Shown here: positions 28,968 to 39,786 of the stretch, piece by piece
Layout of the letters: each line of letters starts with the position of its first letter
Position numbering within the stretch: the stretch's first letter is position 1
Assembly (NCBI GenBank): GCA_947502835.1
Contig: CANNBJ010000007.1
Location: 35,230 to 99,229 of the forward strand
Direction: 5' to 3'
Source of the DNA: Bdellovibrionales bacterium
GTDB lineage: Bacteria > Bdellovibrionota > UBA1018 > CAIMNF01
DNA length: 64,000 nt
Notes under the pieces: model-generated
Seen by the model: the letters and a program-made list of their open reading frames with translations, nothing else
Told to the model about the DNA's origin: nothing
The model's database searches: none
Position numbers and translations under genes: made by a program

Positions 28968-29663
28968 GTGGCAGACGCAAAAGACACTAAAGATACAGAA
29001 AAGAAAAAAGAAGCCAAGCCGAAGGCCGAGGCAGCCCCCAAGGCTACCAAGCGCGAGAAGGCTGCTCTGGCAAACGCACTGAAGGTTACACCTGCCGGAG
29101 AGCTGAAGGTTTCCCCGGAAGGCACGATCCGGATGAAGGAACACTACGAAAAAGTGGTGGCTCCGGCCCTCATGAAGCAGTTCGGCTTCAAGAGCATGAT
29201 GCAAGTGCCCCGTTTCGAAAAGATCGTGGTGAATTGTGCAGTGAAAGAGGCGATTGGAAACCCTAAGGTTCTCGATTCCGCAATGAACGATCTTATGGCG
29301 ATCACTGGTCAGAAGCCCATCATGACCCGCGCCAAGAAAGCAATTGCAGCCTTCAAGGTCCGTAAGGGCAACGCGGTTGCTGTGGCAGTGACTCTCCGCC
29401 GTGCGCGGATGTATGAATTTTTTGATCGTTTGGTTTCGATCTCCCTTCCTCGCGTACGCGATTTCAAGGGGATCAGCCCGAAGGCATTCGACGGTCGCGG
29501 GAACTACTCTTTGGGAATCAAGGAGCAGATCATTTTCCCGGAGATCAACTACGATCTGGTCGATAGCGTGCGTGGGATGACCATCACCATTGTGACCACT
29601 GCGAAGAACAACGAACATTCAAGGGCCCTGCTCACCGAAATGGGCATGCCTTTCAGAAAGTAA
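28968..29663 (+). CDS. rplE: 50S ribosomal protein L5 with ~50-aa N-terminal extension
   Basis: [34 protein letters not shown]...[32 protein letters not shown]. Confidence 0.96.
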   Translation: MADAKDTKDTEKKKEAKPKAEAAPKATKREKAALANALKVTPAGELKVSPEGTIRMKEHYEKVVAPALMKQFGFKSMMQVPRFEKIVVNCAVKEAIGNPKVLDSAMNDLMAITGQKPIMTRAKKAIAAFKVRKGNAVAVAVTLRRARMYEFFDRLVSISLPRVRDFKGISPKAFDGRGNYSLGIKEQIIFPEINYDLVDSVRGMTITIVTTAKNNEHSRALLTEMGMPFRK

Positions 29664-29674
29664 GGAGATAGAGC

Positions 29675-29860
29675 TTGGCTAAGAAATGTAAACTCGTAAA
29701 AATGGGTGAGACTCCTAAGTTCAAATCAAGGGCGAAGAATCGCTGTCCTCTGTGCGGCCGTTCCAAGGCTTATTTGAGAAAGTTCAACATGTGCCGTCTG
29801 TGTTTCAGGGGCCTTGCGCTCAAGGGACTGCTCCCGGGCGTTACGAAGTCAAGTTGGTAA
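29675..29860 (+). CDS. rpsZ: 30S ribosomal protein S14, type Z (zinc-ribbon)
   Basis: 61 aa; [22 protein letters not shown]. Confidence 0.95.
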   Translation: MAKKCKLVKMGETPKFKSRAKNRCPLCGRSKAYLRKFNMCRLCFRGLALKGLLPGVTKSSW

Positions 29861-29873
29861 GAGGAAAAAGACT

Positions 29874-30275
29874 ATGAGCATGACAGATCCAGTAGCAGAT
29901 TTGCTGACCAGAATCCGGAACGCTTGTGCGGAAAAGCACGAGAAAGTCGAGATTCCTGCATCCCGCCTCAAGGCGAACATCGTTCGCGTTTTGAAGGACG
30001 AGGGATTCATCAAGAACTTCCGTCTCATCAAGGATGACAACGGACACGTGAACATCAAGGTTTACCTCAAGTACGATGATCACGGCGAGAGTGTGATCCG
30101 CGGGATTCGTCGCGTGAGCAAGCCGGGTGTGCGCAAGTACGCCGGCGTGGGCGCGATTCCGAAGGTCCTCGGTGGAGTGGGAACTTCCATTCTTTCGACT
30201 TCGAAAGGTGTTTTGGCAACCCAGAAAGCAGCCCAGCACAAAGTGGGCGGCGAAATTCTCTGTGAGGTTTGGTGA
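29874..30275 (+). CDS. rpsH: 30S ribosomal protein S8
   Basis: MSMTDPVADLLTRIRNACAEKHEKVEIPASRLK...GVLATQKAAQHKVGGEILCEVW. Confidence 0.96.
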   Translation: MSMTDPVADLLTRIRNACAEKHEKVEIPASRLKANIVRVLKDEGFIKNFRLIKDDNGHVNIKVYLKYDDHGESVIRGIRRVSKPGVRKYAGVGAIPKVLGGVGTSILSTSKGVLATQKAAQHKVGGEILCEVW

Positions 30276-30278
30276 TTT

Positions 30279-30824
30279 ATGTCACGAGTAGGTAAAGCCC
30301 CAGTAAAATTGGCGCAAGGTGTGAAGGTTAACATCAAGGACGAAACCGTTCTTGTGGAAGGACCGAAGGGGAAGTTGAACTTCAAGCTTCCGAACGGCGT
30401 GAAGCTTTCTGTCGAAGGGCAGGAAGTGAAAGTGGTTCGTGACGAGAAGGATGAAGGTTCCGGAGCCCTGCAAGGTGTGGTTCGCACCCAAGTGTACAAC
30501 ATGGTGACCGGTGTCTCCCAGGGATTCACCCGCGAGCTTGACATCGTAGGAGTCGGATACCGGGCCGCGACCAAGGGAAATGTTCTTTCTCTCACGATCG
30601 GATTCTCCCATCCCGTGGACTTCAAACTTCCCGAGGGAGTTCAGGCCAAAGTCGAGAACAACACACATGTGGTTCTGACCGGCAGTGACAAGATGCTTCT
30701 TGGACTGACTGCGGACAAGATCCGTGGCATCAAGCCACCCGAGCCGTATCAGGGCAAGGGCATCCGCTACACCAACGAGCACATTATCCGCAAGGCGGGT
30801 AAGGCAGCTGCAGGTGCAAAGTAA
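30279..30824 (+). CDS. rplF: 50S ribosomal protein L6
   Basis: MSRVGKAPVKLAQGVKVNI...PPEPYQGKGIRYTNEHIIRKAGKAA. Confidence 0.97.
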   Translation: MSRVGKAPVKLAQGVKVNIKDETVLVEGPKGKLNFKLPNGVKLSVEGQEVKVVRDEKDEGSGALQGVVRTQVYNMVTGVSQGFTRELDIVGVGYRAATKGNVLSLTIGFSHPVDFKLPEGVQAKVENNTHVVLTGSDKMLLGLTADKIRGIKPPEPYQGKGIRYTNEHIIRKAGKAAAGAK

Positions 30825-30833
30825 GAGGTAATT

Positions 30834-31208
30834 ATGGCAACGAAAATCGGAAATAAAACAAGCAACAAGCAAGTGATCCGCTTCAAGCACAAGAAGCGCA
30901 TCCGTGCAAAATTGGTCGGAACCACCGAAAGGCCTCGCCTCGTGGTGTTCCGCTCTAATGCCAACATTTACGCTCAGCTCATCGATGATTCCAAGGGGCA
31001 TACGATCGTAGCCGCTTCCACCACCGAAAAAGAGCTCTCGAAGTCGGGTGCCAACATCGAAGGTTCGAAGGCGGTTGGTCAGCTGGTTGCCAAGCGGGCC
31101 ATGGCAAAGGGAGTCAAGGCGGTTGTATTTGATCGCGGCGGTTATCTCTATCACGGCAAAATCAAAGCGCTTGCAGATGCTGCTCGCGAAGCTGGTTTGA
31201 ACTTTTAA
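30834..31208 (+). CDS. rplR: 50S ribosomal protein L18
   Basis: [45 protein letters not shown]. Confidence 0.96.
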   Translation: MATKIGNKTSNKQVIRFKHKKRIRAKLVGTTERPRLVVFRSNANIYAQLIDDSKGHTIVAASTTEKELSKSGANIEGSKAVGQLVAKRAMAKGVKAVVFDRGGYLYHGKIKALADAAREAGLNF

Positions 31209-31226
31209 TCAAAGGGGTCATAAAAA

Positions 31227-31736
31227 ATGGCAATCGGTTATAACGATAAGGCAGAAGACACAGAGTTCGAAGACAAGGTGATTCACATCAATCGCTGCGC
31301 GAAAGTGGTGAAGGGCGGACGCCGCTTCAGTTTCGCTGCGATTGTGGTGGTCGGAAACAAAAAGGGCCAGGTTGGAGTAGGACTCGGCAAGGCCACTGAA
31401 GTTCCCGAGGCGATCAAGAAGGCCGGCAAGCGCGCGCGCAAGGCGCTTGTCAGTGTTCCGCTTCACGGAACCACCATCCCTCACGAAGTGATGGGTACCT
31501 TCGGCGCAAGCTCGGTGCTCATGAAGCCGGCTCCTGAAGGGTCCGGAGTGATCGCAAGCTCTGCGGTCCGTGCGATTCTAGAGGCCGCAGGTGTGAAGAA
31601 CATCCTGACGAAGTCGCTTCGTCGGGACAATCCCCATAACGTGGTTCGCGCGACGTTCGATGCTCTGAAGGCTCTTCGCAGTCTTTCGGACATCGCCAAA
31701 TCACGCGGCAAAGCAGTCAGCGACTTGCATAGCTGA
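31227..31736 (+). CDS. rpsE: 30S ribosomal protein S5
   Basis: KVIHINRCAKVVKGGRRFSFAAIVVVGNKKGQVGVGLGKATEVPEAIKKA. Confidence 0.97.
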   Translation: MAIGYNDKAEDTEFEDKVIHINRCAKVVKGGRRFSFAAIVVVGNKKGQVGVGLGKATEVPEAIKKAGKRARKALVSVPLHGTTIPHEVMGTFGASSVLMKPAPEGSGVIASSAVRAILEAAGVKNILTKSLRRDNPHNVVRATFDALKALRSLSDIAKSRGKAVSDLHS

Positions 31737-31750
31737 GAGCGGAGGTAAGT

Positions 31751-31951
31751 ATGGCAAAAGAAACCAAAACCAAGACCATCGTGATCCGGTTGAAAAAAGG
31801 CCGGATCTCTTGCAACCCCAATCAGCGTGCCTGCTTGCAGGGACTCGGATTGAAGAAGCGTCATCAGGAGATGACCCTTGAGAACACCCCGTCCGTCCGG
31901 GGAATGATCAAAAAGGTCATTCATCTGCTGGACATCGTGGCGGACAATTAG
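31751..31951 (+). CDS. rpmD: 50S ribosomal protein L30
   Basis: TIVIRLKKGRISCNPNQRACLQGLGLKKRHQEMTLENTPSVRGMIKKVIHLL. Confidence 0.93.
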   Translation: MAKETKTKTIVIRLKKGRISCNPNQRACLQGLGLKKRHQEMTLENTPSVRGMIKKVIHLLDIVADN

Positions 31952-31971
31952 ACAATTAACGGAGAAGAAGT

Positions 31972-32430
31972 ATGTTGAAACTCAATGAATTGAAGCCTCA
32001 AGCGGGCTCCAGCAGCCAGCGAAAGCGTCTCGGACGCGGTTCAGGATCCGGTCTCGGGCCAACCGCAGGTAAAGGGGACAAGGGTCAGTTGCAGCGTTCG
32101 GGCGGAAGCGTCCGTCCGGGCTTTGAAGGCGGTCAAACGCCTTTGTATCGTCGTCTTCCGAAGCGTGGATTCACCAATATCCATGCGCGGAACCACGCGG
32201 CGATCAATCTTTCGGACATCGAGGCGAAGGTTCCATCCGATGTGAAGGAACTGAACCTGAAGGTGTTGATCGAGCTGGGCCTCGCCAAGAAGAACTCCGA
32301 GCGTCTGGTAATTCTCGGGAATGGCAATATCACCCGCAGCTTCAAGATTCAGGCACATCGCGTGTCCGAGTCTGCAAACAAGAAGATCACGGCTGCAGGC
32401 GGCTCCATCGAGATCGTAAAAATTCAGTAA
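31972..32430 (+). CDS. rplO: 50S ribosomal protein L15
   Basis: MLKLNELKPQAGSSSQRKRLGRGSGSGLGPTAGKGDKGQLQRSGG. Confidence 0.96.
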   Translation: MLKLNELKPQAGSSSQRKRLGRGSGSGLGPTAGKGDKGQLQRSGGSVRPGFEGGQTPLYRRLPKRGFTNIHARNHAAINLSDIEAKVPSDVKELNLKVLIELGLAKKNSERLVILGNGNITRSFKIQAHRVSESANKKITAAGGSIEIVKIQ

Positions 32431-32460
32431 TCTGCAGATTGCAGGATTAGGAATGATTGG

Positions 32461-32508
32461 AAGGTATAGCTTCAGCCGGGAATGGCAGGGCTATACCTTT
32501 CTTGTTTT
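32461..32508 (+). terminator. Hairpin/intrinsic terminator or attenuator between rplO and secY
   Basis: AAGGTATAGC - 19 nt - GCTATACCTT (perfect 10 bp stem) followed by TCTTGTTTT. Confidence 0.65.
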
Positions 32509-32574
32509 CAGTTCGCAGGAAGAGCGGTAGGATTCCAGAAATCCACTTTCAAAAATTCATCGAGGAAAGAACGT

Positions 32575-33879
32575 ATGGCAGGTGCACAAGGCTTGGTTAA
32601 AATTCCGGAACTCAGAAAGAAGATTCTTTTTACGCTGATCGTTCTTGCAGTGTATCGGATCGGTGTACACATCCCGACTCCCGGTGTGGACGGAGCTGCG
32701 CTCTCGGAAGCTTTCAAGAACATGCAGGGTACCATCTTCGGCTGGTTCAATCTTTTCAGCGGCGGAGCTCTTGAGCGCTTCAGTATTTTCGCGCTCGGAA
32801 TCATGCCCTATATTTCCGCCTCCATTATTTTCCAGCTTCTCACCGTGATGGTGCCGCACCTTTCTGATCTCCAGAAGGAAGGGGATCAAGGCCGGAAAAA
32901 GATCACCCAGTACACCCGCTATGCGACGGTGCTGTTGTGCTTCATTCAAGGCTGGGGGATCGCAAGTTCCCTTCAGGCCTACAGCAATCCGCAGGTCGTG
33001 ATCGACCCGGGATTTGCCTTCAAGCTGATGACAACCATTACCCTCACGGGGGGAACCATGTTCCTCGTATGGCTCGGGGAACAGATCTCCGAGCGCGGAA
33101 TCGGAAACGGTACCTCAATGATCATTTTTGCCGGGATCGCTGCAAGAATTCCTCAAGGCATCACCTCCGCTCTTTCCTTGATCCGCTCGGGTGAACTGAG
33201 TGTCGGGAAGGCTGCGATTGTGCTCGCCCTGATCCTCGGCACCTTTTTCGTGATCATTTTTGTGGAACGGGCTTCCCGCAGGATTCCGGTCCATTACGCA
33301 AAACGCGTGGTGGGTCGCAAGATCTATGGCGGTCAAAACACCCACATTCCTGTGAAGTTGAATACTTCCGGCGTGATTCCTCCGATTTTCGCATCCTCCC
33401 TTTTGATGTTCCCTGCGACCATCGGGACATTCGTGACTGCGGGAGCGGTTCAAACGATTGCGGGCTGGCTTGCTCCGGGCGGCTGGTTGTATGAGATTCT
33501 CTTCGTGGGGCTGATCTTCTTCTTCTCGTATTTCTACACTGCGGTTGTATTCAAGACCGAGGATGTTGCGGAGAACCTGAAAAAGTACGGTGGATTCATT
33601 CCTGGAATTCGTCCGGGCGAAAATACCATCCGCTACATTGATTATGTGTTGACCCGACTTACACTCGGGGGGGCAACCTACATCTCCCTCATTTGCGTGC
33701 TTCCGACACTCATGTCCCAAACCCTGAAAGTTCCTTTCTATTTCGGCGGGACTTCGGTTCTGATTCTTGTGGGTGTTGCACTCGATACCGTAGCCCAGAT
33801 TGAAACCTTCATGCTCTCCAGAAACTACGAAGGCTTCATGAAACATGCACGTGTGAAGGGCAGAGCGGCGTACACATGA
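32575..33879 (+). CDS. secY: Preprotein translocase subunit SecY
   Basis: VYRIGVHIPTPGVDGAAL...NLFSGGALERFSIFALGIMPYISASIIFQLL...LGEQISERGIGNGTSMIIFAGI. Confidence 0.97.
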   Translation: MAGAQGLVKIPELRKKILFTLIVLAVYRIGVHIPTPGVDGAALSEAFKNMQGTIFGWFNLFSGGALERFSIFALGIMPYISASIIFQLLTVMVPHLSDLQKEGDQGRKKITQYTRYATVLLCFIQGWGIASSLQAYSNPQVVIDPGFAFKLMTTITLTGGTMFLVWLGEQISERGIGNGTSMIIFAGIAARIPQGITSALSLIRSGELSVGKAAIVLALILGTFFVIIFVERASRRIPVHYAKRVVGRKIYGGQNTHIPVKLNTSGVIPPIFASSLLMFPATIGTFVTAGAVQTIAGWLAPGGWLYEILFVGLIFFFSYFYTAVVFKTEDVAENLKKYGGFIPGIRPGENTIRYIDYVLTRLTLGGATYISLICVLPTLMSQTLKVPFYFGGTSVLILVGVALDTVAQIETFMLSRNYEGFMKHARVKGRAAYT

Positions 33880-34532
33880 ATATCCTGTTTCTCGGCCCTC
33901 CGGGTTCCGGAAAGGGCACTCAGTCAAAGATGCTGCAGGACAAGTACGGGCTCGTTCATTTGAGCACGGGTGACATGTTCCGTGAGGCAATCGCGAAAAA
34001 GACTGAGGTGGGCATGAAGGCCAAGTCCTATATGGATCGTGGCGAGTATGTTCCGGATGCCGTGGTCATTGATCTCATTCGTGATCGTTTGTCCGGGCCT
34101 GACTGCAAGTCCGGTTTCATCCTGGATGGCTTTCCGAGAACAGAACCCCAGGCAAAGGCGCTCGATGAACTCTTGAAGAGTCTGCACATGGAGTTGGGTT
34201 CGATTTTTTTCTTCGATCTCTCCAAGGAAATTCTCGTCTCCCGTTTGTCCTCGCGCCGCACCTGTCGAAATTGCAATCGAGTGGTGAGTGTCGATCAATT
34301 GAAGGATCTCCCGACATCTGAGTCATGTGCAAAGGCTTCCGGACCATGTGACTTCTATCAGCGGACTGATGACTCCGCCGAGGTTGTCGGCAAACGGATC
34401 GAAGTGTATCAGAATCAAACTGCGCCGATCATCGGCTTTTACGAGAAAACCAGCGGTTTTTTAAGGGTGGATGCGTCGTCCTCACCCGACGCGGTGTTTT
34501 CCGTTTTGGAGAAGGCTTTGAAAAAAGCCTGA
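33876..34532 (+). CDS. adk: Adenylate kinase
   Basis: MNILFLGPPGSGKGTQSKMLQDKYGLVHLSTGDMFREAI...GFILDGFPRTEPQAKALD; Cys-containing LID region. Confidence 0.97.
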   Translation: MNILFLGPPGSGKGTQSKMLQDKYGLVHLSTGDMFREAIAKKTEVGMKAKSYMDRGEYVPDAVVIDLIRDRLSGPDCKSGFILDGFPRTEPQAKALDELLKSLHMELGSIFFFDLSKEILVSRLSSRRTCRNCNRVVSVDQLKDLPTSESCAKASGPCDFYQRTDDSAEVVGKRIEVYQNQTAPIIGFYEKTSGFLRVDASSSPDAVFSVLEKALKKA

Positions 34533-34544
34533 GGGTGAATTGTC

Positions 34545-35297
34545 TTGGTACATCTGAAGTCACGTGAAGAAATCGAAAAAATGAAACGGGCAGGCCAGGT
34601 GGTTTCGCGCGTTTTGTTGGAGATCGAGGAATTGATCAAACCGGGAGCGACCACGGCCGATCTTGATCTCTTCGCGCAAACCCGAACCAAGGAACTCGGC
34701 GCTAAACCCGCATTCAAGGGCTACCACGGATTTCCAGCGACTTTGTGTGTTTCAGTGAACGAGGAAGTGGTTCATGGAATTCCCTCAAAAAAGAGAGTGC
34801 TCAAGGAAGGGGACATCGTCGGAGTGGATTTCGGGGTCGTGATGGATGGCTGGTTCGGTGACTCTGCGAAGACATTCGCAGTGGGAAGGATCTCGGAGGA
34901 TGCCCGAAAACTCCTCGAAATCACCGAAAAGAGTTTATATTTGGGTATAGAGCAGGCCAAGCCGGGCAATAATCTTTTCGACATTGGTCATGCGGTACAA
35001 AATTTTGTTGAGAGTCACGGCTACAGCGTGGTAAGAGAATTTGTTGGACACGGCATCGGAAGAAGTCTCCATGAGGATCCCCAGGTTCCGAACTTCGGAA
35101 TCAAGGGAAAAGGCATGGTTTTGAAGCCTGGAATGGTAATCGCCATTGAGCCGATGATCAATGCGGGTAAGCCCGAAGTGAGGGTTCTCGCAGACGGCTG
35201 GACGGCGGTGACCGTGGATAAGCGATTGTCCGCTCATTTTGAGCATACGGTTGCAATCACCGAGTCGGGCAACGAGATTTTAACGGGATCCATTTAG
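34545..35297 (+). CDS. map: Type I methionine aminopeptidase
   Basis: [36 protein letters not shown]...[17 protein letters not shown]...GMVIAIEPM. Confidence 0.96.
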   Translation: MVHLKSREEIEKMKRAGQVVSRVLLEIEELIKPGATTADLDLFAQTRTKELGAKPAFKGYHGFPATLCVSVNEEVVHGIPSKKRVLKEGDIVGVDFGVVMDGWFGDSAKTFAVGRISEDARKLLEITEKSLYLGIEQAKPGNNLFDIGHAVQNFVESHGYSVVREFVGHGIGRSLHEDPQVPNFGIKGKGMVLKPGMVIAIEPMINAGKPEVRVLADGWTAVTVDKRLSAHFEHTVAITESGNEILTGSI

Positions 35298-35305
35298 GAG
35301 AGTCG

Positions 35306-35527
35306 ATGAGCGAAAAAGAAGGTGCAATCCAGATGGAAGGCGTGGTGCTCGAGCCGCTTCCGAACGCAATGTTCAAGGTGAAGCTCGAAAACGGCCACCA
35401 GGTGCTTGCACACATTTCCGGGAAAATGAGGATGTTTTACATCAAGATTCTCCCGGGCGACAAGGTAACGGTGGAACTTTCCCCGTATGATCTTACTCGC
35501 GGTAGGATTACCTACCGCGCGAAGTAA
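35306..35527 (+). CDS. infA: Translation initiation factor IF-1
   Basis: [62 protein letters not shown]. Confidence 0.97.
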   Translation: MSEKEGAIQMEGVVLEPLPNAMFKVKLENGHQVLAHISGKMRMFYIKILPGDKVTVELSPYDLTRGRITYRAK

Positions 35528-35567
35528 GATTTTGAAAAGATTAGAGTTTTAAGCGTAAGGAGTAGTT

Positions 35568-35681
35568 ATGAAGGTAAGAGCGTCAGTTAAGAAGATCTGT
35601 ATGAAGTGCAAAGTGGTTCGTCGGAAGGGTGTGGTTCGCATCATTTGTGAAAACCCCCGCCACAAGCAAAGACAGGGATAA
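35568..35681 (+). CDS. rpmJ: 50S ribosomal protein L36 (37 aa, absent from the supplied ORF track)
   Basis: Manual translation [37 protein letters not shown]. Confidence 0.96.
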   Translation: MKVRASVKKICMKCKVVRRKGVVRIICENPRHKQRQG

Positions 35682-35803
35682 TCAAGGGTTTTTTCGGGAT
35701 TTCCGGAAAGAGTTTTTTCGGGCTTGACTTATTGTGTTGGGCTGCATAAACCACTCTTTCCACTCTCACATCGAATAGTAATCGTTACGAAAGGGTACTA
35801 ACA

Positions 35804-36187
35804 GTGGCTCGTATAGCTGGAATCGACTTGCCTAAAAACAAACGCGCTGAGATCGGCCTCACCTACATCCTGGGGATCGGCCGCTCCACATCGAAGAAAA
35901 TGCTGGAATCGGCAAAGATCGACCTCAACAAGAAGATCGAAGAATTGACCGAAGCTGAAGTTGCGAAGATCCGTGATTTCATCGACAAGAACCTCAAAGT
36001 GGAAGGCGATCTTCGTCGTGATACTTCCATGAACATCAAGCGTCTTGTGGACCTTGGGTGCTACCGTGGCGTCCGTCACAAGAAGGGTCTTCCTGTTCGC
36101 GGCCAGCGCACGCACTCCAACGCGCGCACGCGCAAGGGACCTGCAGTAGCGATTGCAGGCAAGAAGTCCATCAAGGCCATGAAGTAA
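35804..36187 (+). CDS. rpsM: 30S ribosomal protein S13
   Basis: GTG start; [34 protein letters not shown]...[18 protein letters not shown]. Confidence 0.97.
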   Translation: MARIAGIDLPKNKRAEIGLTYILGIGRSTSKKMLESAKIDLNKKIEELTEAEVAKIRDFIDKNLKVEGDLRRDTSMNIKRLVDLGCYRGVRHKKGLPVRGQRTHSNARTRKGPAVAIAGKKSIKAMK

Positions 36188-36212
36188 GCAGTAAGGAATT
36201 GGAATAAGAATC

Positions 36213-36650
36213 ATGAGCGAAAACAAGACAGTCAAGACAGAAGCTGCGACTGAAGAGTCGACAGAAAAAAAAGTGGTGAAGGCGCCAACCTCTTCAAAGA
36301 AGGGTGTTTCGACCGGGAAGGCATTCATCCTCTCCACTTTCAATAACACGATCATCACCCTCACAGACCAGATGGGCAACGCGATTGCTTGGTCGAGTGC
36401 GGGACACAAAGGTTTCCGCGGTTCCCGCAAGAACACTCCCTTCGCAGCCCAGGTGGCTGGTGAGGAAGCAGCTCGTAAAGCCTATGACATGGGCCTTCGC
36501 AGTGTCAGTGTTTATGTGAGCGGACCAGGGTCTGGACGTGAGTCCGCTTTGCGCGCAATGTCGCTTGCAGGACTTCGTGTGACTTACATCGAGGATACGA
36601 CTCCAATCCCGCACAATGGATGCCGTCCTCCGAAGCGTAGAAGGGTTTAA
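36213..36650 (+). CDS. rpsK: 30S ribosomal protein S11 with N-terminal extension
   Basis: [40 protein letters not shown]...[18 protein letters not shown]. Confidence 0.97.
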   Translation: MSENKTVKTEAATEESTEKKVVKAPTSSKKGVSTGKAFILSTFNNTIITLTDQMGNAIAWSSAGHKGFRGSRKNTPFAAQVAGEEAARKAYDMGLRSVSVYVSGPGSGRESALRAMSLAGLRVTYIEDTTPIPHNGCRPPKRRRV

Positions 36651-36661
36651 GGGAGATTATC

Positions 36662-37288
36662 ATGGCTCGTTATAGTGGTGCAGTATGTCGTTTTTGTCGT
36701 CGTGAAAACCAAAAGCTCTTTTTGAAGGGTGATCGGTGTTTCACTGAGAAGTGCTCCTTTGAGCGTCGCGCCTATCCGCCAGGGCAGCATGGCCAGGGAC
36801 GGATCAAGTTCTCTGAATTCGGGCTTCAGCTCCGTGAGAAGCAGAAGGTCCGCCGCATGTACGGATTGCTTGAAAAGCAGTTCCGCAACCTCTTCGCGAA
36901 GGCAGACCGCATTCGCGGGATCACCGGCGAAAATTTCCTCGGCATGCTTGAGCGCCGTTTGGACAACGTTGTTTTCCGCGCGGGCTTTGCAAACAGCCGC
37001 TCTGAAGCGCGTCAGCTGGTTCGTCACGGGCACTTCCTCGTGAACGGCAAGCGCGTGAACATTCCTTCACTCCAGGTGAACAAGGGTGACGAGGTCGTGG
37101 TTCGTGAAAAGAGCCATAACCTGATTCAAATCAAGGCAGCAATCGAGGCGTCCAAGCGTCGCGAGATCCCTCAGTGGATCGAGATGAGTCCTGCTGATTT
37201 CAAAGCGAAAGTGCGTGATCTTCCTGCGCGCGACGACATCACTGCTCCGGTCGAAGAGCGCCTGATTGTCGAATTGTATTCCAAGTAA
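36662..37288 (+). CDS. rpsD: 30S ribosomal protein S4
   Basis: [16 protein letters not shown]...[17 protein letters not shown]...[20 protein letters not shown]; Zn-type N-terminus. Confidence 0.97.
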   Translation: MARYSGAVCRFCRRENQKLFLKGDRCFTEKCSFERRAYPPGQHGQGRIKFSEFGLQLREKQKVRRMYGLLEKQFRNLFAKADRIRGITGENFLGMLERRLDNVVFRAGFANSRSEARQLVRHGHFLVNGKRVNIPSLQVNKGDEVVVREKSHNLIQIKAAIEASKRREIPQWIEMSPADFKAKVRDLPARDDITAPVEERLIVELYSK

Positions 37289-37294
37289 TTTTCC

Positions 37295-37329
37295 GGGGAT
37301 CCGCGCCCGATTCGGGAGCGGATCCCTTT
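37295..37329 (+). terminator. Hairpin between rpsD and rpoA (terminator/attenuator-like)
   Basis: GGGATCCGC - loop - GCGGATCCC followed by a weak T-rich tract. Confidence 0.5.
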
Positions 37330-37379
37330 GCTTGTTTTTGAAAAATTTTTAACCTGAGAAGTAGCTGGAGAGTCACAAT

Positions 37380-38471
37380 ATGATCGAAAGAAACTGGAGA
37401 GATCTGATCAAGCCAAAGGCCCTGGATGTTGAGAAAGAATCTCTGACCGAGGCTTATGGCAAATTCATTGCCCGCCCGCTTGAGCGTGGGTTCGGGCTTA
37501 CCCTGGGGAACTCCCTTCGCCGGGTCCTTCTTTCCTCGCTTCAGGGTGCTGCGATCACCTCAATCAAGGTTGAGGGTGTGGTCCATGAGTTTTCCACCCT
37601 CGAAGGCGTCCGTGAAGATGTCGTAGAGATCATCCTGAATCTCAAGGAGATCCGCTTCAAGTCCTTCACCGAAAAAGCCACAGTTGCGATCAATTTCCAG
37701 GGTCCGGGTGAAGTGCTTGCAAAAGACATCATTTGCTCCGACCAGGTTCTTGTCATGAATCCTGACCACAAGATTTGCACTGTGGAAGGCAAAGTGAACT
37801 TCAAGGCCGAAATGCGCGTTGAAATGGGTCGCGGCTATCGTGCTGCCGAGAACAATAAATCTGCGGATCTTCCCGTCGGTTGGATTCCTGTAGATAGCTT
37901 TTTCTCTCCAGTACGGCGCGTGAACTATAACGTGACCCAGAGCCGCGTTGGACAGCGTACCGACTTCGACAAGCTCACTCTTGAGCTTTGGACTGACGGC
38001 TCCGTGAAGCCTGACGATGCAGTAGCCCTCGGATCGAAGATCCTGAAGGATCAGCTCTCTGTATTCCTCAACTTCGAGGAAGAGCCGGAAATGGTTGCTG
38101 AAATCCAGACCGAGAAAGGCTCCCAGTTCAATCCGAACCTCTACCGTTCGGTTGAAGAGCTCGAGCTCTCCGTTCGTTCTGCGAATTGCCTTCAGAATGC
38201 GAACATTCGCTACATTTATGAACTCGTTCAGAGAACTGAGGCAGAGATGCTGAAGACCAAGAATTTCGGTCGCAAGTCCCTCAATGAGATCAAGGAAATT
38301 TTGGGCGAAATGGGCCTGAGCCTCGGGATGAAGCTTGATGGATTTGTGGCCCCTGCACAAGGTTCCAAGCCTGCTGTTGAAGCAGCGGGATCTGCAGGTG
38401 CGGATGACAGTGATTTGGACTTCGAAGGCGGCGATGCCGAAGACTTCGGAGATGAAGACTCAGAAGAATAA
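37380..38471 (+). CDS. rpoA: DNA-directed RNA polymerase subunit alpha (acidic C-terminal tail)
   Basis: [58 protein letters not shown]; alpha-[19 protein letters not shown]; tail [25 protein letters not shown]-like. Confidence 0.97.
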   Translation: MIERNWRDLIKPKALDVEKESLTEAYGKFIARPLERGFGLTLGNSLRRVLLSSLQGAAITSIKVEGVVHEFSTLEGVREDVVEIILNLKEIRFKSFTEKATVAINFQGPGEVLAKDIICSDQVLVMNPDHKICTVEGKVNFKAEMRVEMGRGYRAAENNKSADLPVGWIPVDSFFSPVRRVNYNVTQSRVGQRTDFDKLTLELWTDGSVKPDDAVALGSKILKDQLSVFLNFEEEPEMVAEIQTEKGSQFNPNLYRSVEELELSVRSANCLQNANIRYIYELVQRTEAEMLKTKNFGRKSLNEIKEILGEMGLSLGMKLDGFVAPAQGSKPAVEAAGSAGADDSDLDFEGGDAEDFGDEDSEE

Positions 38472-38487
38472 GAAGTAGGAAAAGGTT

Positions 38488-39090
38488 ATGAGACACGGAG
38501 TAGACGGAAGAAAGTTCGGCAGAAACACCTCTCATCGGGTGGCGATGCTGCAAAACCTCGCGAACAATCTGATCAAACAAGAGCAGATTGTAACAACCAT
38601 CGAGAAGGCCAAGGAAACCCGCCGAGTAGCGGAAAAGCTGATCACCCTTGCAAAGCGTGACACTTTGAATTCCCGCAGGCTTGCATTCGCTCGCACTCGC
38701 GACAACGATGTTGTCTCGAAACTCTTCACTGAGCTCACCGAGCGCTATAAGGCTCGTAACGGCGGTTATACCCGGATCGTGAAGATCTCCGAGCGCCGCT
38801 GGGGTGATGCTGCAAAGATGGCGATGATCGAGCTTGTGGATCATCCGAAGCTTGACCGCAAGAAGAAGGCAAAAGCTGCTCCGGCCGAAGGCGCGGAAGC
38901 GACTGCTGCTGAGACTCCTGCTGCGGATCCTTTCAACAAGTTCCGTAAGATTTTCGCAGGCGGCAAGAAGTCTGCTGCAAAGAAAGAAGCAAAAGCTGCC
39001 AAGGCTCCTGCTTCCGAAAAGGCGGAAAAAGCAACAACCACCAAGAAAGCGCCAGCTAAAAAAGCCGCAGCGAAGAAGACTGAGAAGTAA
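38488..39090 (+). CDS. rplQ: 50S ribosomal protein L17 with long Lys/Ala-rich C-terminal tail
   Basis: [57 protein letters not shown]; 200 aa. Confidence 0.96.
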   Translation: MRHGVDGRKFGRNTSHRVAMLQNLANNLIKQEQIVTTIEKAKETRRVAEKLITLAKRDTLNSRRLAFARTRDNDVVSKLFTELTERYKARNGGYTRIVKISERRWGDAAKMAMIELVDHPKLDRKKKAKAAPAEGAEATAAETPAADPFNKFRKIFAGGKKSAAKKEAKAAKAPASEKAEKATTTKKAPAKKAAAKKTEK

Positions 39091-39111
39091 ACAGTTCGGT
39101 GATTTTATTGA

Positions 39112-39148
39112 AAGCATCCGTGGGATCTCTTCCCACGGGTGCTTTTTT
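39112..39148. terminator. Intrinsic terminator after rplQ
   Basis: AAGCATCCGTGGGA-tctct-TCCCACGGGTGCTTTTTT. Confidence 0.88.
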
Positions 39149-39153
39149 GTTTT

Positions 39154-39786
39154 CTAAAGGACGATTTTCCGGAGAGCTGCGCCACCGAGCAGCACCAGCA
39201 AGATCCCCACGCCTGTCATGATCCTCTTGATCCAATCCTGTTTGAATCGGGCGTGATTCTGGCGGATCAGGTGAAGCATCAAGGCAAACCAGAGTCCTGT
39301 GCCGAACCACACACCCAAGGCGAAAAAAGATCCTGAAATGGGGGAATAGACAAAAAGGGAAAAGCCGTGAAGTGAAGTGATCAGGGTGGTCCAGGTCGCA
39401 AGCAAGGTCGGATTCACGATGCTGACTCCAAAGCCGAGCAGGAACGCGCCCTTGCCCTTTTCCTTAGGCTTGGTGGCGGGTTCTTCCCAACGTGCAGGCT
39501 TTGCCCGGATGAAATAAACGCCAAGGGATACCAAGATCAGACCGGCAAGAAGGCCCAGGATTTGTTCGAAAAACGGGATCGATTTGAAAAGCAGTTCAAA
39601 ACCAAGAAAGGCAAGGAGCACATACATCGCCTCGGCCAACCCCGCACCAAATCCAAGGGCGCGACCCTTCTTGTATTGATGTTTCAGGCCATAGCGAAGC
39701 ACAAGCGCCGATATGGGGCCTGCGATCGGGATTGCGCCGAAGAAACCAAATGCGGCTCCTAAGGAGAGTGGAACCATCAGGTTCAT
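39154..39786 (-). CDS. LysE/RhtB-family translocator-like membrane protein
   Basis: Multiple hydrophobic helices; GAIPIAGPISALVLRYGL, GFGVSIVNPTLLATW. Confidence 0.7.
   Translation of the reverse strand: MNLMVPLSLGAAFGFFGAIPIAGPISALVLRYGLKHQYKKGRALGFGAGLAEAMYVLLAFLGFELLFKSIPFFEQILGLLAGLILVSLGVYFIRAKPARWEEPATKPKEKGKGAFLLGFGVSIVNPTLLATWTTLITSLHGFSLFVYSPISGSFFALGVWFGTGLWFALMLHLIRQNHARFKQDWIKRIMTGVGILLVLLGGAALRKIVL

Noticed and set aside
35723-35751. Possible promoter TTGACT-N17-TAAACC before rpsM
   Set aside because: The -10 match is weak; noted only as a possibility and not listed as a feature
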